A stretch of DNA of 64,000 nucleotides from Isoetes taiwanensis (taxonomy: Eukaryota; Streptophyta; Lycopodiopsida; Isoetales; Isoetaceae): contig JAJEKV010000556.1 of assembly GCA_021234155.1 (NCBI GenBank), positions 62,001-126,000 of the forward strand, written 5' to 3'. Below are positions 34,635 to 45,900 of this stretch, one piece after another. Each line of letters starts with the position of its first letter. Within the stretch, counting starts at the first letter, position 1. The position numbers were made by a program, and so were the translations under genes. The notes under the pieces were generated by a model. It was not told the origin of the DNA. It searched no databases and worked only from the letters and a program-made list of their open reading frames with translations.

Positions 34635-36550
34635 CTAGAACTGGCAAGATGTTCCTAGCCTTTGTAGATGGTGCAAGCTCTCTCGTCGGTGTTTAGCAAA
34701 AGAGTCCTTTAAAAGATGTTCAAAATGCTCCATAAAATGTAACCATTCCTTGTCACTCATTTCAGAAAGTGAAAATGCATTCTCTCCAGCTATAGTATTT
34801 TTTGATTTGTAAGGAGTGTCGCATGCAAATGTCTTGTGCACACTGTTTGCAAATGAGTTATGACCCTGATGTCTGTCAGAATAACGCAATGATCCTGATC
34901 TCCAACAAGAATTAGGAGTTTTGGAATGTATAGGAGACGGAGACTTGACTGCACCTTCTTCAACAGGATCCATTTCCTGCAGCCGAAAACACTTGCCATA
35001 TACACTTTGCAGACCTTGTCCGTACGATGATACTGGAGAGCTGCATAATGGTGAGAAAGATCTTTGCATAGGAGATCTAACATGGTGCTGGCTATCAGGC
35101 ATAGCGTATGGCTCCTCGTGATCCATGTCAAATTGTATCTGGTCTACAATATGTTCCTCTGAGCTTTCTGCCATATCCAGGCAATCCTCATCATATTGCA
35201 AGAGGTCCTCGTCCACTTTTAACTTAGCTAACATGCAGACTGTCTCCAATTCACTCTCCTCCTCATCCATGCCATATAGTTGACGACTCATCATTGAGCC
35301 TATATCAGAAAGGCAAAGCCCTGCAGCTGCAGCTCTTTGTAAAAATACTGTTGAAAGAATAAGCATTCGTAAGCATGCTTCCCTAATCATGGGAAGCTCT
35401 TTCCTGAGCATTTCTGCATCCTTGTAAGGATCTAAATTAGATATGTATGCCTGTTCGTCCTCAGTAAATGACATCGACGCCTGAGGCCAATGAAGCCATT
35501 CAAAGTATGGATCTTCAAGCTCCTCTGGCAAACATAACCCATGATCAATTGGGATCAACTCTACAGTATCACCGACCTGCAGTTGTGACCTGGGCCGTCC
35601 ATCCTGCCTTGCTTCATCTTTACACTTCTTTACAAGTATGTTACCAGCATGCCTGTCTGTGTTGAAGATTCGCACATCCAATATACCTATAGCATGTACA
35701 GCTGATACTGGATAGCGTGATGTTCCATGGTCACTAGCGCTGCAGTCATGCTTCACAAACTCTTGTAATGAAGCAATTTTGGAACAGTGTGAGAAGGGTG
35801 CTCCGTTGCTTTCCTTATTTACATGGAACACAGGGTGTGCTACCTTCACAAGTGCTGTTGCAGGTACCTTTGCTAGGTGTTTATGATCCAGAAGATAAGC
35901 AGCCACTTCTCGTACACCAGATTCGCCAACTCTGATTGACCTTTTAAGCCCTGGCTGACCCAACACCTTCCCTACAAAACCAGCAGGATTGTTTGGTGCA
36001 AATGGTTCCTCATCAGTTGGCTTTGCAATAGCAATCTTCTCTCCTGTACAATCCCTCAAACAATAAGCACCACCAAGTCCACCACCTGCAACCACTGGAT
36101 CTATTCCACATTCTATTGCTTTAGCGCATTCTCTAATTAAACGTTTGATCTGCAAAGAACACCGCATGCTGCCAACTAGTTCTACAGCTTTGGACCACCC
36201 ATTCGACCTCGAGATATCTGGGGTGGGTGAAAGACATGGGGAAGAAGATGTTCTATACAGACTTCTCGTTAGAAGCAGTGTTGAATCGTTTCTTACAGTT
36301 CTAAGATCATTTTCAATGACATCATCCCCAAAAAGAAGTTGGCTCTGCTCTGTGGGTATAAGAAGTGCAGCCTGTACCTTCTTCTTTAGTGAATCAACTT
36401 TATCTCTTCTGTCAAAATCTAGACCAACGACATTGCCAGTTTCTATCTGCACAAAAATGCGCCGTCTCCCAACTTCACTTCGGCGTGTCCCGGCATCTTG
36501 AATACTTACAGGTTTTGGACATGCACTGGGCTTCGCAGGTTAGGAGACAT
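34635..36550 (-). CDS. PI4KG: Phosphatidylinositol 4-kinase gamma, possible one-base frameshift near start
   Basis: This is a plant type II-like PI4K gamma with an N-terminal ubiquitin-like domain (RRRIFVQIETG onward) and a PI3/4-kinase domain. Counting from the GTG codon at 36452, GGGLGGAY is at residues 123-130, KPTDEEPFAPNNP from 144, the catalytic DRHAGN at 266-271 and the IDHG metal-binding motif at 302-305. The C-terminal third is Ser-rich and variable, as in the family. The long frame has no ATG at its 5' end. An ATG at 36550 opens MSPNLRSPVHVQNL, which resembles family N-termini but is one base out of frame (stop at CTG TAA near 36508). One missing base there would join both. Some plant members are reported to act as protein kinases on ubiquitin-pathway partners. 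The gene converges with PFK, 1.5 kb away. Confidence 0.88.
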
Positions 36551-36559
36551 GATAATGGC

Positions 36560-38000
36560 AGATGAAGTAACAGCAGACCTAGCCTTTTACAGAGCTAGCG
36601 CTGTTATCTTGTATATATACACCAGTTAGCTCAGAAAAAGAGCTGCCACGTTCATGAGAAAAAAAAACTCGAGACTGAAGAAAAGAAAATGCTCACATAT
36701 ACATGCTGATGAAAAATTTACAGTCAGGGCTTCCACACCACGGGAAAAAAACCTCCAACTAAATTGACAAGACTGTTTGCTATGCCAGTTAGGTTCTACA
36801 GCTTGATGCATTAGGATTAGCAAACAAATTCAGTGTATGTACACATGATCTAAATAATTACAAAAGATCATGGTCTTCAGTCCTTATAATACAAGGTTCA
36901 AATGGCATGTACAAATGGCTTAAAATATGCTCCAAGATCAACTTCTCCTCCACTATAAACGGTTTGGCAGCACCACTCCAAAAGGGACTCCGCAAAAATG
37001 TGTACAAATGTTTCTAGGGGTCATAGATCCCCAATACTAGACCGATCCAAGCCGTTTAGATATACCCGATTTAAGAAAGAAAGCTTGGTCCAGCTAGCTG
37101 GGGCATCACTAGGATATTCTTACATGCCAAATCCTAAATGCTGCCTCTAAAACTCCAACCAAGAGGCTTGTTTAAGAGCCATCTTTATCAAACGACATAG
37201 ATTTGATTGCCTCAAAATGCAGGCTCAAGAAGACAATAGATCATGATGAAAGAAAAGTATCCTTACTTCTTGAGAGTGTACCATGGCAGATCTCCACGAA
37301 ATAATTCAAGAAAATAGTGTGCGGGAGCAAATGCGGACCTCCACACTTCCGACGGAGCGACGCAAAGAACTATGTCCAGGAAACGAGACGAACCTGGACT
37401 ATATGAAGCGAAAGTGAAGGCCCACAATGCTCACCACACCAAGCGCCGGAGTTCTGCACAGACGAAAACAACGAACCCTGGGTCTAGATTAGAAGGAGCC
37501 GCTAATCTTTAGTAATCCGGGATTAACATTTGTGGTTAAGCTAAGCAGACCCCTAAACTGCTGCCACGTGGATGGCCCTAAATGAAGCAACTTGCTATTA
37601 GAAACTAGCGGCGAGGATGTGTTCTCAACCAATCTATTTAAGGCGACATCTGGATCGTCAATGCTTCTTATTTGCCGATCGTGACCGTTGAACGTTGTAC
37701 AATGCAGATTTACATGCCTGACTGTGACAGGAAGCCGTACGGTATCACGTGTTGAGCTGTTTTAAATGTCGAACATGGAAACTTAATGGTTCGTATCAAA
37801 CCACCAGAAACGATCTTTTTATTTTTCTATTTTTTTTTGGGGGGAGGGGACCATAGTATGTATCTGGTAGACCAGTTATGCCTAATTCAAGTCAATTCAA
37901 TTCTACACGAACATGTTAGATTCCAATCTCACGTCTTCTCCACTAGCATCTCTTGTTTTGTTTTCTTCTCGCCCATCCCTAATACTGACTCATATAAAAA
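36560..38000. other. PI4K upstream region, no gene recognised
   Basis: This holds the probable promoter and 5' UTR of the minus-strand PI 4-kinase. An AT-rich TATA-like stretch (TGTATATATACACC) lies at 36611-36624, about 65 bp upstream of the ATG on the coding strand. No other open frame resembles a known protein. A G run (37840-37848) after a long T run is the only low-complexity feature. Confidence 0.35.
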
Positions 38001-38006
38001 CCCATC

Positions 38007-38037
38007 TCTCTCTCTCCCTCTCCCTCTCCCTCTCTCT
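38007..38037. repeat. CT-rich microsatellite
   Basis: CTCTCT and CCTCTC units alternate. The pyrimidine-rich run has no coding meaning. Confidence 0.9.
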
Positions 38038-40186
38038 GCACATAAAATTGCATGAGGTAAAAACTGCTTCTCTTCTTCTTCATCTTCTTATAACTCATTC
38101 TATACAGACATGTCTGGTTCCAACCCCACGTCTTCTCCACTCCCTGCCAATGTGGCATGACGTAAAAATTGTTTCTTCTTCGCCTATCCCTTATCTTGAC
38201 TCATGGATTGCCCCACATATCTTGCCACTTGCACTGTTCTGTTACAGCTTTCCTGTTAGAACATCAATTGTTTTGGACCCATTAGACCATGTCGTGCAAC
38301 ATCGTGTGGATAAGATGCCACTATATTACTCAATTTTTCAAGAGAGTAATGCATTTTAGTCGATTTATGAAACATTCCCTTTATGAACTCTTTATTGAGC
38401 TCAGGGCTTCCTTATGTGGTTCCTTTTTAGCACCCTCCACCATATTAATTTGAACATTTGAATTGGATACAGTCCAAATGAAAGCACCTATATGCTAACG
38501 TTACATCTTATTTGTTCTAGGGAGGGGTGCAATATTAGGGATTATTTTATGTTCATCATGTCCATCTCCATGTGCAATATGACAATGTCGCTTTAATCCT
38601 ATAGAATATATTAAAACGTATTATAATATGACATGTCCTCATGCTTTTAAGTTATATGTCAGCAATACAACAAACAAAGAATCTTAAGGCATCATAGAAT
38701 GTCTTCTTGTCCACTGTGCTGTGACACTACCAAATTTCACTAAATGTCATACTGATATTATCTTCCTATATATATGATTACTGCCTTCCATGTAACAAAA
38801 AAAAAAAAAACTAGCAGTAACGCAGGCTTGGGGAAGGGATGGGTTGGATTGCATAGTCGGGTTAGATTTTCACGTTTCTAGGGTTTCCATTGTTTGTATG
38901 GTAGAGTTAAATGGTGAGAATAGATTTTGCATTTATTAGCTTGCATTTCGATGCCATGATGTGTGTATTGTTTTAATGTTAATTGAGGGGGTTCGGTAGA
39001 CGTTGAAGTCGGTGTGGCGTCTGCATTCCGAGTCCTTCGGGAAATAGGAAGGGAAATATGCATGCTTTCAAGGTTACTCGTGTTTGTATAGTGTTGTAGT
39101 TGATGATGGTGCCTTCTATTGTCGACATTCTTGGTGGGCTCCGAAACGTGATCTGGCAAGGACGTCAGATATTGTTGTGGCTCAAATGATGCAGAGGCAT
39201 GTTGTTGGGTTGGGTTGCTCGTACAATGTTTTGTATTTGTTGATAATGGGATTGTGTTGGATGAGGTAGGAAAGTAGTGTCTCTATCTTTGTTCTAATTG
39301 CTCGATCTAGATCGGTCTAGTTGAGTTCCATTCAAGACACTAGGGGATTGTCTAGTAGGCTTCTCTCCTAGCATTTGTTTACAATTATACCATTCATCCG
39401 TCTCTCATAAACAAATAAATGGTTGCTCTAAGTTCAAGTTTTTTTGAAGTAATTTTTCTTGGAAATTCGTTAGGGATTTGTTGAACTTAATGGCAATATT
39501 TACTTGTAGATTTGCATCCAGATACTAGATGACATCCAGATACTAAATTTCTCTTTATACTGAAACAGTTCTCCATGCTAGTTATAATGTACTCGAAATA
39601 GATTAGAGTTGTGTTTTCAAATAGCCCCATTGGCAATTTATGGTAAAAAGACATTGCAAAGTACACTATAAAAGGGAATGTTATAACATGCATTAAGACG
39701 CCGCTTTTAGTAACATGCAATGATCTTATAACTTCTGAAGTGTTCTCAATTTTATTGATGCGATGTTTCCAAAAAATATGTAACGGTGCAAAGGAATTAC
39801 AATGTAAATTATAAGCACAAGAATCTTCCACTTATAACTTAGTCAAAACTCCAAATGTATCTCAAAGGGCAGGGAAAGGGTACATTCAAATGGTTTACAT
39901 AAACACATCAGAGCAGGTCTTAGACATTTTCACAAAAGCTTTGGCAGAAACAAAATTTGTTCAATTCAAGAAAGGGCTCATGTAACAGAGATATGTGATG
40001 AAGGAAATGTTGAAATGATAGGTAGATTATCACATATCTATTCGATACTCAGACAAAGGGTCATATCCATCTGCACAATGATGATTATAAGCCTGCATAA
40101 AAATCCTAGCTAGTGAATTCAGTATGTAAAAGACCAACACATAACTACCATTGACATTAATAAATATAACCATTGGATCCAACACA

Positions 40187-40525
40187 TTTAAATTTAAAAT
40201 CCCCCTTAAACCCCCTTTGGTTTGGGTGCATATTCACACGGGGGGTGACTTCGGGCATCGAGAGCTGTCGGATTGGCATATTCGCCCCTTATTCCACAAT
40301 CTACACCGTACGTAAAGTTCCTCATTTGTGGGGTATGCAAGTACAAGATTTGCTATACTGTATAATAAGATTCGCAAAATACTATAAGATTTCAACCGGA
40401 ATACTATATGGTGTTGATTTCGTACGTCCAAAATACAATTATGAGGGCTCTCGCTGCCCTACGTCACCCCCCGTGTGAATATGCACCCAAACCAAAGGGG
40501 GTTTAAGGGGGATTTTAAATTTAAA
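40187..40525. mobile_element. Foldback MITE with long inverted repeats, 339 bp
   Basis: The outer 65 or so bases of both ends are almost perfect inverted repeats. They start TTTAAATTTAAAATCCCCC, run through GGTTTGGGTGCATATTCACA, and continue with lower identity through TCGAGAGC/GCGAGAGC. The 180-bp centre is unique and AT-rich. There is no transposase. The near-perfect arms indicate recent activity or conversion. No target duplication is certain; TTA or TTTAAA at the borders are possible. Open frames on both strands come from the palindromic arms. Confidence 0.8.
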
Positions 40526-40529
40526 ATTT

Positions 40530-41910
40530 CTGTTCTCGTTATTCCAAAATAGATTTCTTCAAAATGCTTTTGAAGAATGCTTTTGTGAATGCTTTTAAAG
40601 AATGCTTTTACATTGCATACTAAGTTGATAGGTGGCCTTGTACCATGTTAGGAAAGTCTGTTGCATCACATAACTCCGTATGAGATGCATAAAGATTTGC
40701 TAGCAATAGGTATGGAGAAGCATTGCATCATATAATTCCGTGCCGGATGCATAACAATTTCTTTGGCAATACATATGGAGAAGCATAGCAATACATATGG
40801 AGAAGCATTGCCCGGATATAATTGAGATTGAGAGACAAACTCGCAACACGTGCTCTCGTCTTTGCTTCCTCTAGATGAACATGAATTCTCGTGACTTTTT
40901 GCGGCGTTTCCCATGACGTAATATTAGGTTCAAAAGGTATATTGAAAAAAAAAAGCATTTGCTTTATCCAACCATACGACTTTGTATGAGAAGATCAATT
41001 ATGCGGTTGTATTCCATGATCTTCCCACATGCTTATGAGATTTTAATGACCTTCATCCTAAAGCATGCAAAAATCAGCCTAACACGAGAAAGCATCCTAA
41101 GCCTTCATCACATCGCAATCATTCTTTGTCCAAGAAACCAAGTCATGGGTGAATGTTCTTAAAAAGTATAATAGCATCCTCTACACTTCCGGATCGGCAT
41201 ACATCTTGTCGATTGCAAAACAAAACAACCCAGGAAACTCTAAGAGAAATGTCAGTTTTGAAAAGCATACAACATTGAAGTTGTCACCATTGGAAAGTGC
41301 AATGGAGCACAATGATCTCGTATGAAAATAGACAACACACAGGCCAATCTCTGCGGCAAATCTCATCAGCATGATCGCAATGTCCGAAATCTCATCATTT
41401 TTCTGGCGAGCAAAACCCCTATTTCGAGCAAGCCTTGCAAAGAAAAACAAGGGGAAAATATGGCGTCTTTTTAAAGATGGCGAGATCCTTTCCATTTAAG
41501 CGGATCATGGGAGTCTAAATACTTACCCAAGATGCAAACCCACTTTTCTCACGCTTTTAAGGAGGCGTGCTTCAAATCCCTCAAATGGGCGTTTTTCATC
41601 AGTTTTCTTCAAGTCATGCAAAGGCACATTAAAAGACAAATAAGAGATGCATAATTGAAGTTAATACTTTGATGGACATAGATTAGTTAGGAAAACAAGA
41701 TGGAAAAGCCCTATCAAAGAATAGATGACACGGCTAATAACTCCAGCGATGGTAATGCGCCTGTTGCTATATCAAGCGCTCTTGAGGAGGTGGTCAAATG
41801 ACTTGCAGGTAGGTCGAAAATGATGATTCAACCTCTAGATGCAGCCCTGTTGATACCTCTGTGCTATCTGCTACCAAAGTCTCGCCATCAAATTTGACCT
41901 CCGGGCCTCC
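40530..41910. other. No recognisable gene
   Basis: AT-rich sequence with near-repeats of AGAATGCTTTT (40570-40610) and of ACATATGGAGAAGCAT (40707-40810), each several times. No coding frame with known motifs was seen. Confidence 0.5.
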
Positions 41911-41914
41911 TGCA

Positions 41915-42106
41915 TTAATAATCCCGAAAGCCCCTCCCGGGATCTAAAACTCCTTCTCTTTCACGAAGCCAGTGCCGCTTGGAACTGTTAAAAGTTATCT
42001 TGCACTTTGCTAAGCTTGCCGAAATTGTGCCTTGCAGACGGTAGTGGCCTAGAAGCAGGAATTGAAGATTGGGCACTGCTAAGCTTGCCGGAATGTTTCC
42101 ACCCAT
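41915..42106 (-). pseudogene. Leucine-rich-repeat protein fragment
   Basis: The minus-strand frame encodes two LRR-like units (GNIPASLAVPNLQFLLLG and LQGTISASLAKC), matching the plant LRR consensus with GxIPxSL ends. The frame then runs into unrelated sequence. AAGCTTAGC occurs in both units, consistent with a repeated coding unit. It is probably a short fragment of an LRR receptor-like gene; no kinase, signal peptide or further repeats were seen nearby. Confidence 0.45.
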
Positions 42107-42486
42107 GGAAAACCCTAAACTGATGGCCTAACCCTAAACTGAAGGGCCTCGAGCACTGCATGATCAAATAAATTAAAAAATAGTTCTATAATGGTAATAT
42201 AAAAATGAAGCAAGATAAAAAATGGATAAACACGTACACAACCACACGATCTCCCTCTTGTTCTTTTAATCAACGGTCAAAAAAAGGGCGCGCTCTAGAA
42301 GTACTATTTAGTACAGGCAGACGAATACGGCGACCAAATCATAGCAAAACCATTGAAAAAAAAGTATAAAAACATAAAAAAAACCCCCTGTTATTATGCT
42401 ACATATTAGGGTGCAAAAGGTCGAGACTTTTAATGAGGATATATTTAAGTGATCTTTATAAGGTCATGGTCTAATTTTAGAGGATA

Positions 42487-42993
42487 CTAGTAACGGTGCC
42501 CGGCGTTGCCGGGCATAATCACGGTTCGATTTTAGATGTTATGTTTCCTTAGTCTGATGCTTGCAGCTGAGGACTAAACTTGATTCCTCACATTTATATA
42601 TGATGTTGCCTCTTGTTGCATCTGGATAATTAGTTGGATTTGCAATTTTTATATTCAATGTGATGCTCATTAATGCATGTCTTGTCTTGACTTGTTCAAT
42701 AATTGGATATATAGTAAAAACGTTATCGCTTTAACCATATGCAATATTCAATTATAAATATAGCTCTGAAAAAGAAAAAAGCATGTCAAAGTGGAACCTG
42801 TGACAACTATAATGACAAGAAATTTATCGCGGCGGCCAAGGCCGCCGCGAACATTTCTCTTTCCTAGCTCATATGTCTGATTGTAATGGACCAGTGTTAG
42901 TCCATCAATATGCAAGATTGGACCTTTCGTATTGCCTTGTGTTCTAGCGCCTACATGATAGGGGGTGCGGTTCATAATACACTATAGTATGGA
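42487..42993 (-). mobile_element. Short non-autonomous Helitron (candidate)
   Basis: Read on the minus strand, the 3' end has a 7-bp hairpin (GCCCGGC AAC GCCGGGC), then seven bases, then CTAG with T following in the host. The proposed 5' end reads TCCATACTATAGTG, similar to Helitron starts (TC followed by ATACTA), but the preceding base is C rather than the usual A. About 507 bp without coding. A second GC palindrome (CGCGGCGGCCAAGGCCGCCGCG) lies at 42829-42850. The 3' end is better supported than the 5' end. Confidence 0.4.
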
Positions 42994-42999
42994 GGGGTG

Positions 43000-45900
43000 C
43001 TTGTTTTTTTTTTCCATTCATACAATGAGTTTTGGATTTGGGCTGGGTGTACCAACAACCTAACCACTAGGCTACCATCTCGAAGATAACTTTAATTACT
43101 CTTTTTTTTTATGTATCTTTCATCTTTTTTATTTTCAAAGCGATGTGTTAGATTCAAATTTACACTCTAAGATTTCATCCAAGCTCGGATTTCAAAGTGT
43201 CGTCTAAAAAATAATCCAGAGTCTTGAAATGCAAAATTGATTTAAACCTTCAAACTTGAGCGAAGCAAATGGGCAATTTGTGTAAAACTTAAGAAAACCC
43301 AAAACCCAGTAGAACACTAAAATTTGATGGAATAACTACCAAAAAAACTCGAGAATGGAAATGGGGCCAACCCTGTAGCTAATGATTCAAAAATTATTTT
43401 TGGATTAAAGAGAACTCTCAAAATTCTCAATAACATCCAAAAAGCAAACATGCAGAATTGCAATAAAGATTACAGTCGGCAGAACTCTGAAATTAGGCCT
43501 ATTGAATCGCCAGCGCACATGCATCAGAGTAATCCATGAGTCAGCAAATATGATGATAAGAAGAGTCCATGAGAAAACAATGCGCACACATATAACATCA
43601 TTATCACATCGAACACACGGTGCATGTAGGATCCAACACCTTGAACTTGCCATATATCTCAAAGAGAAGATTGTTGAGGAATTTATTACGTCTTTTCTGG
43701 CTCTTGAGAGTGTCTTTGCATGAAACAATTTACCTATTCCTAATTTTTACGTTGTCAATCGATGCAAGAAAAGCATTCTCATGTGCATAATTTTGGCATG
43801 TAAAACAATACACAATAGAATAAGGGCTCTCTCCATGTTCCACATAAGAGATTATATGTTTCATAGCTTAAAGTGCAACATCAACATCCAACTACAAAAT
43901 AATTTCTGCTGAGACAAAATATACGGTTCCCTCTATTCTATGTGTGTATTTAACAACCCACTATAAGTACATGATGCTCCATGTTCATGTTGGCCTGCAT
44001 CAGGCATATGGTCATGTCTCATATACCACAAGAATTGATTAGAAATACATATTAGCTTACTTGCAAATAGGAGGAGGAATCCATTAACTGCACATTGATC
44101 TATCAGGCGACAAACTTTAGACCTATATAACCTAGCTAAGTGACTAACCTAGCAAGGATCTTTTTCTTGCTTCAAAGAATGCAAGGACAAAGGGATATGA
44201 AGCGGCTAGCACAGCTCAAAATTCTGGATAATTCTGTTTCAATGTCTATGATATACGAGAGATTCAAGATAAGTCTTTGTCCTCAATCCATACCCATGCT
44301 AGCTGCTGAGCTATTAACAACTAGTTACCTTATTAGAAGACAGGAAAATATTCATGCACTTGATTGAAGAATATGCAGGCGCTAATATATACGGGCTATA
44401 GCACGTAAAAACAACTTTGCAGACTCTAGCCTTTCCACTTATTAAAACCCAGTTGCTTTTGAAGCTTCTCAGACATGCTCAAAACAGCCAGACCTGTAAC
44501 ACAAGATTCTTCATTGCGCTTTTGGGAGCCACAAAGTTGAAAGCAAGTAAAACTATATTATAGCTTGCTACCTGATTAATCGTCCTCTATTAAAACAAAT
44601 TTGGCAGACTCAGATCTACAGATTCCAGAGCTTTTGCCTAAACCTATGTCATTGCCTTCTATCAGCCATTTGTTTGCCCGAAATCAGAAACTGCCATAGC
44701 GTAAAGTTGTACCTCCTCATCTACCTTACATCAACTGACAGGCTTAGTTAGATCGATAGCCAGCACTAGATTCTTTATGCGCCTTGGGTTTATAATACCT
44801 GAATCGAACCTGTTGGTAAGAAAATTTGATGTATCAAATTGCTTCAAGCAGCATAGAAGTTAGTTTGAAGAAAAAATCAAAGAATCAAATGATTTACCAG
44901 GCGAAGATTTAAGCTTTTTGTTAAGGCATCATCTATCACAAACGCTGCACCAAATCCTGCATTCTGTGTGCTAGTAGAAACCCTGCAGGTTGAAGAGCTT
45001 TGATGGAGCTTTGACGTTGCCGCTTTTGAAGGTTTTGCAAGAAATAAAGCTCCCTGCTCCACAAAATTATCCACAGGCTAAATTTCTCGGAGTTTTCTTG
45101 TATCGCCTGCTGCACTGCAAGAAGAAAACCGCCCAAAATAAACCGCTGAAAAAAGCCTCATGTGAATCCCAGTGAGGTTCGTAGTCCGGCGGCAATTCCA
45201 GTAAGCCTTAACTGTAGTGCGGCGAAAAATCAGGTAGGGCTGGACACTTGTTGCCCTTGTAATTTTCAAATTTTGATGCAATTTACTCTCCCGCCCTTCA
45301 GAGCTATAGCGGCTAAGGGAGCAGCTATGGCGCCAAAATCCCGTTGTTTTTAGGCAAGCTGATCCGGCTATGCCGTTATGGGCGGTCGTTTTGACGCCAC
45401 AGCATTCTCGAAGGACGCCATAGCCACAGATCCACAGATGTTTGCTTTACCTTGGAATGCAACGCAACGTGTCAAAAAAATTATCATAGAAGTGTTGCGC
45501 ACGAAAATGGCTAACGTGTCGAGAGAACAGAAGCGTCCTATAATAATTATATATGTTAAGATAGAACTCTTCTCTAATTGCATCCATCTTCAACATAGCC
45601 ATGAGCAAAATGCTTTTATGAAAAGCATAAAGAAAGGGATGATGTAAAAATACAAATGCCATAAAATACCTCTAACTATGTAGCAGTTGCATCATTATAT
45701 AAAATGAGATAGAAATGTGAAGAAGACACCAACACCTCTAGTACACTTATAGAAATGTCAAGAAGACAACATCTCTGGCATCCTCCACTTCCTGGTTGAT
45801 GCCTTGACTGCAATACCCAAATTCATCATTGTAACAACGAAGAATGCACATACTTTGTTTTGTTCATTATGAATGAAAATAGCAATTATCTACGACATCT

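Noticed and set aside
40173-40478. Open frames on both strands at 40.2-40.5 kb
   Set aside because: They lie in the palindromic arms and centre of the foldback element and have no known domain.
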